Positions 23,167 to 31,416 of a DNA stretch of 64,000 bases are shown here, in pieces (position 1 is the first letter of the stretch; each line of letters starts with the position of its first letter). The translations under genes and the position numbers were made by a program. The DNA is from SG8-41 sp963699525 (lineage in GTDB: Bacteria; Pseudomonadota; Gammaproteobacteria; Burkholderiales; SG8-41), in NCBI GenBank assembly GCA_963699525.1, contig CAVOUI010000013.1, positions 186,001 to 250,000 of the forward strand, in the 5' to 3' direction. The notes beneath the pieces are model-generated. The model was not told where the DNA came from. It did no database searches and saw nothing but the letters and a program-made list of their open reading frames with translations.

Positions 23167-24684
23167 TCAGGCTGCCTTGACCGGGATCTTCCCGATCTTC
23201 GCGCGCCACTCGCGCGGGCCGCTCTCGTGCACCGCGTTGCCATTGGCGTCGACCGCGACCGTGACCGGCATGTCCTTGACCTCGAATTCGTGCACCGCTT
23301 CCATGCCGAGGTCCTTGAAAGCGAGCACGCGCGCCGCGCGTATGGCCTTTGAAACGAGGTACGCGGCGCCGCCGATCGCGATCAGGTGAACGCCCTTGTG
23401 CTGCTTGATCACCTTCACCGCATCCGCGCCGCGCTCCGACTTCCCGATCGAGCCGAGCATCCCGGTTTTCCCGAGCATGGTGTCCATGAACTTGTCCATG
23501 CGGCGCGAGGTGGTGGGGCCCGCGGGTCCGACGACCTCGTCGCGCACCGCGTCCACCGGACCGACGTAGTAGATGAGGCGATTCTTGAGATCCACCGGCA
23601 GCTTCTCGCCCTTCGCGATGAGATCGGTCAAGCGCTTGTGGGCGGCGTCGCGCCCGGTCAGGATCTTCCCGGTGAGCAGCAGGCGTTCGCCCGCCTTCCA
23701 CTTTGCGGTGTCGGCCTTGGTGAGCTTTTCCAGATCGACGCGCGTCGCCCCGGCGCTGAGATCGAGCGCGATCTTGGGCCAGTTGTCGAGGCTCGGCGCC
23801 TCGAAGCGCGCCGGCCCGCTGCCGTCGAGGTGAAATTCGATGTGGCGCGTCGCGGCGCAGTTCGGAATGATGGCGACCGGCTTCATCACGGCGTGGGTGG
23901 GGTAGTCGAGCACCTTGACGTCGAGGACCGTGGTGAGGCCGCCCAGCCCCTGCGCGCCCATGCCGAGCGCGTTGACCTTCTCGTGCAGCTCGAGCCGCAG
24001 TTCCTCGGCGCGGTTCTTCGCGCCGCGCTTCTTGAGCTCGTCGATGTCGATGTGCGCCATCAGCGATTCCTTCGCCATCACCATCGCCTTCTCGGGCGTG
24101 CCGCCGATGCCCACGCCCAGCATGCCGGGCGGGCACCAGTCGCCGCCCATGGTCGGCACCTGGCCGAGTATCCACTCGACCACGTCGTCGCTCGGATTGA
24201 GGATGGCAAAGCGCGACTTGCTCTCGGAGCCGCCGCCCTTCGCCGCGAGCTTGACCTCCACGCGGTCTCCCGGCACGACTTCCATGTGGACTACCGCCGG
24301 CGAGTTGTCGCGCGTGTTCTTGCGCGCGCCGTCCGGGTCCGCGAGCACGGAGGCGCGCAGCGGGTTGTCCTTGTCGGTGTAGGCGCGCCGCACCCCTTCG
24401 TCCACCATTTCCTGGACGCTCATCGTCGCGTCCCAGCGCACGTTCATCCCGATCTTGAGAAACACCACCGCGATGCCGGTGTCCTGGCACATCGGCCGGT
24501 GGCCTTCCGCCGACATGCGGCTGTTGATGAGGATCTGTGCGATGGCGTTCTTCGCCGCGGCCGATTGCTCGCCCTCGTACGCCTTGCCCATCGCGCGGAT
24601 GAAATCGACGGGATGGTAGTAGGAGATGAACTGGAACGCGTCGGCGATGCTCTGGATGAAATCCTGCTGTTTGATCGTAGTCAT
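23167..24684 (-). CDS. fumA: class I fumarate hydratase (iron-sulfur)
   Basis: A 505-aa oxygen-sensitive 4Fe-4S fumarase converting malate to fumarate. Cluster cysteines are in HRPMCQDTGIAV, GGDWCPPGMLGVGIGG and IPNCAATRHIEF. The C-terminal beta domain contains DLIAKGEKLPVDLKNRLIYYVGPV, GPAGPTTSRRMDKFMDTML (motif start GPAGPTTSRRMDKFM) and HKGVHLIAIGGAAYL. As the first gene of the block it would supply fumarate from malate for FrdABCD, completing malate-to-succinate respiration. A perfect FNR box lies about 100 bases before ATG 24684. The symbol follows the class; fumA and fumB cannot be told apart by sequence. Confidence 0.92.
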   Translation of the reverse strand: MTTIKQQDFIQSIADAFQFISYYHPVDFIRAMGKAYEGEQSAAAKNAIAQILINSRMSAEGHRPMCQDTGIAVVFLKIGMNVRWDATMSVQEMVDEGVRRAYTDKDNPLRASVLADPDGARKNTRDNSPAVVHMEVVPGDRVEVKLAAKGGGSESKSRFAILNPSDDVVEWILGQVPTMGGDWCPPGMLGVGIGGTPEKAMVMAKESLMAHIDIDELKKRGAKNRAEELRLELHEKVNALGMGAQGLGGLTTVLDVKVLDYPTHAVMKPVAIIPNCAATRHIEFHLDGSGPARFEAPSLDNWPKIALDLSAGATRVDLEKLTKADTAKWKAGERLLLTGKILTGRDAAHKRLTDLIAKGEKLPVDLKNRLIYYVGPVDAVRDEVVGPAGPTTSRRMDKFMDTMLGKTGMLGSIGKSERGADAVKVIKQHKGVHLIAIGGAAYLVSKAIRAARVLAFKDLGMEAVHEFEVKDMPVTVAVDANGNAVHESGPREWRAKIGKIPVKAA

Positions 24685-24756
24685 GGGTATTCTCCCGATC
24701 GTCCGGGCGCCACTACGGGTGGAGCCCTCAAATCAATAAACGAATCATTTCAGCGC

Positions 24757-24798
24757 ATTATTCCGTCTTTCCGGCGCGCGCGATTGATATGGATCAAT
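24757..24798 (-). promoter_or_regulatory. perfect FNR box and -10 element before fumA
   Basis: TTGAT-ATGG-ATCAA at 24784-24797 matches the FNR/Anr consensus exactly. On the minus strand AATAAT/TAATGC (24755-24762) can serve as a -10. The box centre at 24790.5 is about 41.5 bp before a start site near 24749, the class II FNR geometry. This would turn on the fumA-frdABCD-transporter-nrfHA block when oxygen is absent. Confidence 0.78.
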
Positions 24799-24973
24799 CC
24801 GAATGGGAGCGCGGCGCACGAACCGGGGGGTGAGATAGGATTATGCGCGGGTACGGAGCCTGCCAGTGGCGTCAACAGGTTTCGATTTTGATGCAGGCGG
24901 AAGTATAGTCGCGTTTCCACCCCGTTGAAAGATTAAAGAAATCCTGTACGGCCGCCCCGCAGGACATCCCCAT

Positions 24974-25126
24974 GTGGGTCGATACGTCATCCGGACGCTG
25001 CGCGCGACGGCGCTGGTTGCCGGGTGCTCCCGGGAGGCGCCCCCGCCCAAGCCGGTCGTGGTCGAGGTGACGGCGATCACCGTTCAGCAGCGCGATGCGC
25101 CCGCCGTCTTCGAATTCGTCGGTTAG
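24974..25126 (+). pseudogene. remnant of an RND efflux adaptor (AcrA/MexA-like), N-terminus only
   Basis: An open frame of about 50 codons, possibly from GTG 24974, reads ATALVAGCSREAPPPKPVVV then EVTAITVQQRDAPAVFEFVG and stops at TAG 25124. This is the lipoprotein signal (LVAGC), proline linker and first strand of an RND periplasmic adaptor, which normally continues FVGQTE. Here GGT-TAG-ACT-GAG suggests that the CAG codon became TAG. After a few more bases the regulator gene begins. No other adaptor, permease or outer-membrane part is adjacent. The rest of the 24685-25152 gap holds only the fumA promoter. Confidence 0.6.
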
Positions 25127-25152
25127 ACTGAGAGACGGACGGAGAGAGGACG

Positions 25153-28023
25153 ATGACTACGCAGGCAAAGAAAGAGCCGACCGGGGCCGCGAATCCGGTA
25201 CGCGTGCGCTTCGACCGCTTCGAGCTGGACGAAGCCAATGCGCGTCTGACGCGCGCCGGGGAACCCGTACCGCTGGCGCCCAAGCCGTTCGACGTGTTGT
25301 GCGCACTCGCGCGCACCCCGGGAACCCTCGTCACGAAGAACGCCTTGCTCGATAGCGTGTGGGGCCATCGGTTCGTCAGCGAATCGGTGCTCAAATCAAC
25401 CATCAGCGAATTGCGCGCGGCGCTCGATGACGACCCGAAACGGCCGCGCTACATCGAGACGGTATCGCGGCGCGGGTATCGCTTCATCGCCAGCGTAAGC
25501 GCACCTGCGAGGCTCGGCAGAACAGAGGCAGTCGCAACAACATCATCATCGATGATCGGCCGCTCGGATGCGCTCGACCGGCTTCGCACGGCATGGCAGC
25601 TCGCCGCCGAAGGCCGGCGCCAGGTCGTGTGGGTCGTCGGTGAGGCCGGCGTGGGAAAGAGCACGCTCATCGAGCACTTCATGGGCGAAGTCGGACAGAT
25701 TCATTGCGCTGTCGGGCAGTGCGTCGAGCAGTACGGCGCGGGCGAGCCCTATCTCCCCGTTCTCGAGGCGCTCACGGCACTGTGCCGCCGCGATGCGGCG
25801 CTGCCGGATCTGATTCGTGCAGTCGCCCCGACCTGGCTGCTGCAGCTCTCGTGGCTCTCCAGCGCGGCCGAACGCGAGGCTTTGCGGCGCGAGCTCGCCG
25901 GCGCGGGCCAAGCCCGCATGCTGCGCGAAATGGGCGAGCTCCTGGACCGCTACACGGAGAATCGCCCGCTGCTGCTCGTCACCGAGGACCTGCACTGGAG
26001 CGATGACGCCACCGTGCAGCTCATGGATTACGTCGCGCGCCGTCGCTCCAGCACGCGGCTGCTTTGGCTCGCGAGCTTCCGCCTCACCGAGATCATCGCC
26101 GCCGACAATCCGCTCAGCGCGGTGCGCCACGAGCTTCGCCTGCATGGGCTGGCGGAGGAGATCGTGCTCGATGCGTTCTCGGAGAAGGAAGTCGGCGAGT
26201 ACGTCGCCGGGCGAATTCCAGCCCGGGCGGCAGACGAAAGCTTCATACGCATGCTGCATGGTCGCACCGACGGGCTGCCGCTCTTCGTCGCGGACGTAGT
26301 GAACGACGTCGTGGCGCACGACTTGCGATCCGGTTCAATGGCGATTCCGAAGAGCCTGACCGGGATCATCGAGCGCTACATCGAGCAACTGACGCCGGCC
26401 GAAAGGGCGCTGCTGGAGGCGGCGAGCATATGCGGCGTTGAGTTTCAGCTCGCGACGGTTGCGCGGGTGCTGGAATGCGACGTCGCTTCCCTGGCCGAAT
26501 CGTGCGCGGCGCTTGCGCGCCGGCAACGCTGGTTGAGCGATGTCGACGCGGAATATGTCTTTCGGCACGCGCTGTACCGGGAGGTGCTCTACCAGCGCAT
26601 CGCCCCGCTCGCTCGTGTCGGGCTGCATCGCAAGGTCGCGGCCTCACTCGAGCGCGAGCGCGCTGAGGGACGCAATGTGAGCGCGGCCGAGCTCGCGTCC
26701 CATTTCGAGCTCGGCCATGAGCCCATGCCCGCGCTGCGCTACTACGCCGAAGCGGCGGAGTCGGCTCTGCTGCATTTCAGCCCCTCGCAGACGATGAGCC
26801 TCACGGAACGTGCAATGGCGCTGCTCCCGCTGGCCGAGAAGAGCAACCCGCGTATCAATCTCGAATTGACGCTCGCCACGCTGCGGGGAGCGGCGGCGAT
26901 ACAGGTGCTTGGCACCGCTTCGGACGAAACCAAGCGCGCCTTCGAGCGCGCGCAATCGCTGCTCCAGCATGTGCCGCAGCATCCCTTGCGCGGCTTGTGC
27001 CTCCACGCGCTCGGGCTCGCCCTTTGCCTGAGGGGTGAACTGGAGGAGGCAAATGCCCTCGCGCAACGCACCGAAGTCCTGGCGACCGCTACCGGAGATC
27101 GGACGGCGCTGCTTTGCGCCTGTCTCGTGCACGGATTGGTACAGCACCTGCGCGGGCGGCCGCGAATCGCGCGCGAATGGCTCGAGAAAGGCGTCGCGGC
27201 GGCGGAGGGACTCGATGAAACCACATCCCCTGCGGTGTTCACCGCCGACCCGGACGTGATCATCCTCGGCTTACTCGCGATCGAGTTGCTGCACCTCGGA
27301 TTCGTGGATCAGGGGCGTGCGCGCATGCGCGAGGCGCACGCGCGTGCCCGCGCCTTGCGCCAGCCGGGGCCGCAAGTCGCCGCGCTCTGGCTGGATGCCT
27401 GGTTCGAGGTGCGGATGAACAACCCTCAACGCGTAGCCGATGTGTCCGAGCAGCTGCGAGCGCTGGATGAAGAGAATGCGATGCCGCTGGCCCGCGCCGT
27501 GCATCGCTGGTTCCGAGGCTGGTCGGAAGCGCAGCTTGGGGATCCGCGCGCCGGCTACCGCCTCATACGCGAGGGGTACGAACAAGCCGCCCGGCTTGGC
27601 ATGCGGGCCTGGGCGAGCGAAACGCTCGGCTATGCTGCCGAAGCGCTCGCGCGCGCCGGCGATTGGGTTGCGGCCCGGCGCGAGCTCGAGGAAGCCATGC
27701 AGTGCGCGAGCGCGATCGGCGGCCGGGAATATCTGCCCCAATTGCTGCTGCTCGATGCCCGGATTGCGGATGCGCTCGGCGAGCCGGACCGCGCGCGCGA
27801 ATCGATGCGGCAGGCCATTGCCGAGGCGCGCGCCCAGGAAGCGCGGTGGCTCGAGTTGCTTGCGCTGAACGAACTCTGCGACCACGACGGCGCGACGCCC
27901 GAGGATCGACGCGCGCTCGCCGCACTCGTCGATGAGCTTTCCGAGGCAAACGATACAACCGCTGTCGCGAGAGCGCGAGCGCTGCTCGACAAGACCAAAC
28001 CGTCCCGTGTGACGACCGCGTGA
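25153..28023 (+). CDS. winged-helix regulator with ATPase and TPR-like domains
   Basis: 956 aa. Residues 16-115 are an OmpR/CadC-type winged helix (FDRFELDEANARLTRAGEPV and SVLKSTISELRAALDD, ending RGYRFIASV). A 20-residue linker leads to an STAND/AAA-type ATPase with Walker A GEAGVGKS (163-170) and Walker B LLLVTEDLHWSDD (about 275-287). From about residue 440 to the end it is all helical and Ala/Leu/Arg-rich, TPR-like. The layout matches BTAD/MalT-like ATPase regulators that sense a ligand through the C-terminus. It faces away from fumA across the FNR promoter region and might regulate a neighbour. A truncated paralogue lies at 48701-49207. The inducer is unknown. Confidence 0.85.
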   Translation: MTTQAKKEPTGAANPVRVRFDRFELDEANARLTRAGEPVPLAPKPFDVLCALARTPGTLVTKNALLDSVWGHRFVSESVLKSTISELRAALDDDPKRPRYIETVSRRGYRFIASVSAPARLGRTEAVATTSSSMIGRSDALDRLRTAWQLAAEGRRQVVWVVGEAGVGKSTLIEHFMGEVGQIHCAVGQCVEQYGAGEPYLPVLEALTALCRRDAALPDLIRAVAPTWLLQLSWLSSAAEREALRRELAGAGQARMLREMGELLDRYTENRPLLLVTEDLHWSDDATVQLMDYVARRRSSTRLLWLASFRLTEIIAADNPLSAVRHELRLHGLAEEIVLDAFSEKEVGEYVAGRIPARAADESFIRMLHGRTDGLPLFVADVVNDVVAHDLRSGSMAIPKSLTGIIERYIEQLTPAERALLEAASICGVEFQLATVARVLECDVASLAESCAALARRQRWLSDVDAEYVFRHALYREVLYQRIAPLARVGLHRKVAASLERERAEGRNVSAAELASHFELGHEPMPALRYYAEAAESALLHFSPSQTMSLTERAMALLPLAEKSNPRINLELTLATLRGAAAIQVLGTASDETKRAFERAQSLLQHVPQHPLRGLCLHALGLALCLRGELEEANALAQRTEVLATATGDRTALLCACLVHGLVQHLRGRPRIAREWLEKGVAAAEGLDETTSPAVFTADPDVIILGLLAIELLHLGFVDQGRARMREAHARARALRQPGPQVAALWLDAWFEVRMNNPQRVADVSEQLRALDEENAMPLARAVHRWFRGWSEAQLGDPRAGYRLIREGYEQAARLGMRAWASETLGYAAEALARAGDWVAARRELEEAMQCASAIGGREYLPQLLLLDARIADALGEPDRARESMRQAIAEARAQEARWLELLALNELCDHDGATPEDRRALAALVDELSEANDTTAVARARALLDKTKPSRVTTA

Positions 28024-28053
28024 GCGGCGACTCCGCGCGCCGCAGGAGGGCCG

Positions 28054-29124
28054 TCACACGCTGCGGTCGACCGCGGATTCCGGGTCCGTGGCGTCTGGAA
28101 GAGCGAGATCGCGAAGGCGCTGTCTCCAAAGTTCCCTCGTGAGCGTGAGGACGACCGGGCCGATAACGAGCCCGACAAGGCCGAGCACCTCGAAGCCGCC
28201 GAGGCATCCCATCAGCACCCAAGCGAAAGGCAAGCGGGTCCCGTGGCCCGCTAGCACCGGCCGCACCACCTTGTCGCCGAAAAACAGGATGAGCGAGCCC
28301 AGCACGCCGGCGAGGAGCGCCGTGTCCAGCGCGCCCATGATGGCGAGCTGTAGTGTCAGCGCCGCGACGGCCACATAGCCGAGGAACGGGACGAGGCCGA
28401 GCGCGCCGGTGACTGCAGCCCACACAACGGGATGTGGCACGCCCACTATCGCGTACGCCAACCCGGTCGCAAGGCCCGCGAAGATGCTCGCGACGAGCAT
28501 GCTGTTCACCGAGGCACGCACCGCGCGCATGGCGAGCTCTACGTACGCTTCGGCCCGCTCGCCGATGCGGTGGCGAAGCACCAGCAGGAAGTCCTCCGCA
28601 AGCCGTTCGCCCTTCTGATAGAGAAAGAACAGCACCAAGATCGCGAACGCGATGATGAACAGGTGCCGGAACATGAATTGCCCGATTGACTGCGCACCTG
28701 TCAGCAGCAGGGTCGGCTCGATGCGCTGCGCCCACATCCGGAGGGCTCCCGGGCTCGCAACTTGACTCTCCCAGAGGTCGGCCAGCCATGGCGTGCTCTC
28801 CAGCCAGTGAGGAAGCGTGATCCCCGTCTTGTCCACGGCTGCGATGCCGAGGAGCAGTGCGTGGGCTTCGGTCAGCAGCGCTCCGAAGGCAAACACCAGC
28901 GGAGCAAGCACGAAAACGACCATCAGGCACGTGAAGGCGACGGAAGCCGCGCTTCGCCCCATCCACCGCGGCGTGCGAGCAGTGAACTGCCGGTAGAGCG
29001 GCCAGCTCGCGATCGCAGTTACGCACGCCGCGAGCAAGGCCTCGAGGAAGCTGTGCAGTATCCAGGCGGACAGAACGACGATCAGCGCGCCGTAAACCCA
29101 GCCCGCGGTGAGCTTCGACTTCAT
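28054..29124 (-). CDS. AI-2E family permease (PerM/UPF0118-type)
   Basis: A 356-aa inner-membrane protein with about eight helices: two pairs at residues 10-45 and 62-90, a soluble stretch (100-150), then helices from 160 to 325. LFFLYQKGERLAEDF and GVPHPVVWAAVTGALGLVPFLGY, together with FGDKVVRPVLAGHGTRLPF, are the family's signature segments. Members have been proposed as autoinducer-2 exporters or Na/H antiporters; the function here is unknown. It converges on the regulator gene with a 30-base gap. Upstream (29125-29342) is a non-coding stretch with the inverted dispersed repeat. Confidence 0.85.
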   Translation of the reverse strand: MKSKLTAGWVYGALIVVLSAWILHSFLEALLAACVTAIASWPLYRQFTARTPRWMGRSAASVAFTCLMVVFVLAPLVFAFGALLTEAHALLLGIAAVDKTGITLPHWLESTPWLADLWESQVASPGALRMWAQRIEPTLLLTGAQSIGQFMFRHLFIIAFAILVLFFLYQKGERLAEDFLLVLRHRIGERAEAYVELAMRAVRASVNSMLVASIFAGLATGLAYAIVGVPHPVVWAAVTGALGLVPFLGYVAVAALTLQLAIMGALDTALLAGVLGSLILFFGDKVVRPVLAGHGTRLPFAWVLMGCLGGFEVLGLVGLVIGPVVLTLTRELWRQRLRDLALPDATDPESAVDRSV

Positions 29125-29159
29125 GGTCCCGTCATCCTAAGGGCATGTGCCCAGCCGAG

Positions 29160-29276
29160 TCGTCAGCGAACGGTCGGGATTCCGTCCGGGTCGCGGCAAG
29201 GTCGCGCGCCCGGTGCGCTGCCTGCCGCCTGGGCCCCACGGAATCCCGACCGAATGCCGACCCTTCGCTGACGACA
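29160..29276. repeat. inverted pair of the dispersed repeat
   Basis: GTCGTCAGCGAACGGTCGGG at about 29159-29178, continuing ATTCCGT, is an inverted copy of ACGGAATCCCGACCG (29239-29253) plus TTCGCTGACGAC (29264-29275). The two arms are about 30 bases long apart from an extra ATGCCGACCC in the right arm and are separated by about 50 bases. Folded, this would make a long stem. It fills most of the 218-base gap before the small gene at 29343. Confidence 0.7.
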
Positions 29277-29342
29277 CGGCGGGCCCCGTTCGCTACGCTG
29301 CATTCCGGGCGGCACATCAACCAGCCGCCGAATTGGAGGATC

Positions 29343-29532
29343 GTGAAACTCGCAGCAGCAGCCCTCGCCGTGGCCCTCGCTCTCGCGGGCTTGATCGTGT
29401 GGGACCGGGCGACGCTGCGCCGCTTCCTGTCCGACCCGCCGCGCGGGGTTCCCGGCGGGGACATGTCCGCCGGCGCCGTGCACCCCGGCGGAGCTCGAGA
29501 GCCTGCTCGACTACCTCGAGTCGCTTCGTTGA
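29343..29532 (+). CDS. small membrane-anchored protein resembling a cytochrome c C-terminus (one frameshift)
   Basis: GTG 29343 has a strong ribosome site GGAGGA three to eight bases upstream. Residues 1-18 are a hydrophobic signal or anchor (LAAAALAVALALAGLIVW). Then TLRRFLSDPPRGVPGGDMSA follows and, after removing one extra G at about 29478, ACTPAELESLLDYLESLR and a TGA at 29530-29532. The segment from PPRGVPGGDM to the end resembles the Met-ligand loop and last helix of class I cytochromes c, but there is no CXXCH. It precedes the Mla-type operon directly. Either a relic of a cytochrome gene or a small protein of unknown role. Confidence 0.5.
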
Positions 29533-30665
29533 CCGACTGGATCCGGCGGATGCCGACCCATTATTCAAGACGCAGGCGAGCGAGCTCGTCGTGCAGATGC
29601 CGGAAAACGGCATCGATCCGGCGTGGCACGCGCGGCCGCTTGCGGAGCTCGGTCTCGACACCTCTCGCTCCTTCACCGCCGCGCGTGTGGAAATGCCGGC
29701 GTCGTGGCGCTGGAGGACGGCGGACGCCGCGTTCTTCGCCAGGCTTCTCGGCGAGCTCTCGGCGACCGGGCACAAGATTGCGCTGCGCGGGCTGCCGCAG
29801 GAGCTCGAAAAGCTGCTCGATCTCGCGCGCGCCGCGCCGCCGGCCGCCGCTGCACCACGCGCCAGGCCGTCCGGTATTCGCGCGCGCGTCGGCCTGCTCG
29901 TTTGGCGCTGCGCCGACGACGCGCGGGCGTTCGTCGGTCTCCTCGGCGAGGTCGTGCTCTTCCTACCGCGGTTCTGTCGCCGGACGGGCGAAGATCCGCC
30001 GCGCCGAGCTGGTGGAGGTGCTGGCCGAGTCGAGCAGCCGCGCGCTCGCGATCGTCGCCGTAGTGAACCTGCTGATGGGCGCGATCCTCGCGTTCGTCGG
30101 CGCGGTTCAGCTGAAGGCGTTCGGCGCGGGCATTTACGTCGCAAACCTCGTCGGGATCGCGTCGGTGCGCGAGCTGACGCCAATCCTTACAGCGATCGTC
30201 CTCGCCGGCCGCACCGGCGCGAGCTTCGCGGCGCGCATCGCCACTATGCAGGGCAACGAGGAGGTCGACGCGCTCACCGTGCTGGGCGTATCGGCGGTCG
30301 AGTTCCTGGTGGTGCCGCGCGTCGTGGCCCTCAGCCTGCTGATGCCGCTGCTCTACGTGTACGGCTGCGCCTTCGCGCTCCTCGGCGGCATGCTGGTCTC
30401 GACGCCGATCCTCGACGTGTCGGCTACGGCCTACGCGACGCAGACGCAGTACGCCGTGGGCGGGGCCCACTTCGCGATCGGCGCCCTCAAGGCGTTCGTG
30501 TTCGGCGGCCTCGTGGCGCTCATCGGCTGCCACCACGGCCTGCGGGCGCCGCGCAGCGCGGCCGGCGTCGGCGCCGCGACCACCGCGGCGGTCGTGAGCT
30601 CGATCATCGGCGTCATCGCCCTCGATGCCGTGTTCGCGGTTTGCGCGAACGCCCTTCACGTCTGA
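29533..30665 (+). CDS. MlaE-type lipid ABC transporter permease with N-terminal STAS-like part (frameshift)
   Basis: The permease of an Mla-like system that moves phospholipids between envelope membranes. The C-terminal part (from about 30010) is a clear MlaE: RALAIVAVVNLLMGAILAFV, GIASVRELTPILTAIVLAGR, GASFAARIATMQGNEEVDAL and the final helices. The N-terminal part lies in another frame (ASELVVQMPENGIDPAW and RLLGELSATGHKIALRGLPQ) and resembles the STAS domain fused to some MlaE proteins. An extra base near 29993 (CRRTG to KIRRAELVEVL) joins them. The true start is not clear: the frame is open from about 29530 but has no standard start codon there. The ATPase gene follows by four bases. Confidence 0.78.
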
Positions 30666-30669
30666 CGCC

Positions 30670-31416
30670 ATGGGCCAAGCCTGCGCACCGCGCATCTCGA
30701 TCGAGCAGGTCGACGTCGGCTACGGCGCCCACGCCGTGCAAAGCGGCGTCAGCGCGCAGATCCGGCAGGGCGAGATCTTCGCGATCGTCGGCGACAGCGG
30801 CTCGGGCAAGAGTACCCTGCTCAAGGCGATGATCGGCCTGATACCCGCGCGCAGCGGTCGCATCCTGTTCGACGGGCTCCCGCTCGACGAGCGCAGCCGC
30901 GACGCGGCGCCGCCGTTCGGGGTGTTGTTCCAGAACGGGGCCCTGTGGACGTCGATGACCGTGCTCGAGAACGTGATGTTGCCGATGGACCTCCACGGCT
31001 ACTCGGAGGCGGCGGCGCGGCCCGCCCTCGCGCGCTTCAAGCTCGCGCTGGTGGGGCTCGCGGGCGACGAAGAGCGCTACCCGGCGAGCCTGAGCGGCGG
31101 CATGCGCAAGCGCGCGGCGCTGGCGCGCGCGCTCGCGCTCGATCCGAGCGTGCTCTTTCTCGACGAGCCCTCGGCCGGGCTGGACCCGCTCGCCTCGCGC
31201 CGGCTCGACGAACTCGTCCTCAGCCTGCGCGACGGCCTCGGCATCACGGTGGTGCTCGTGACCCACGAGCTGGAGAGCCTCTACCGCGTCGCCGATCGCA
31301 TGATCTTTCTGGACGGCGAGGTCCACCGGCCAGTGGCGCTCGGCGCCCCCGCCGAGCTCGCGAGATCGGCGGAAAGCCGCAAGGTGCGCGAATTCCTCTC
31401 GGTGGTCGCGCCATGA
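30670..31416 (+). CDS. MlaF-type ABC transporter ATPase
   Basis: A 248-aa ATP-binding subunit of the lipid transporter. Walker A is GDSGSGKSTL (about residues 37-46), the Q-loop is FGVLFQNGALWTSMTV, the signature is LSGGMRKRAALARALAL, and Walker B is VLFLDEPSAGLDP, with the switch His in VLVTHELESL. FQNGALW and SGGMRKR are typical of MlaF. ATG 30670 is chosen; an upstream in-frame ATG would run back into mlaE. Its stop overlaps the next start (ATGA). Confidence 0.9.
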   Translation: MGQACAPRISIEQVDVGYGAHAVQSGVSAQIRQGEIFAIVGDSGSGKSTLLKAMIGLIPARSGRILFDGLPLDERSRDAAPPFGVLFQNGALWTSMTVLENVMLPMDLHGYSEAAARPALARFKLALVGLAGDEERYPASLSGGMRKRAALARALALDPSVLFLDEPSAGLDPLASRRLDELVLSLRDGLGITVVLVTHELESLYRVADRMIFLDGEVHRPVALGAPAELARSAESRKVREFLSVVAP

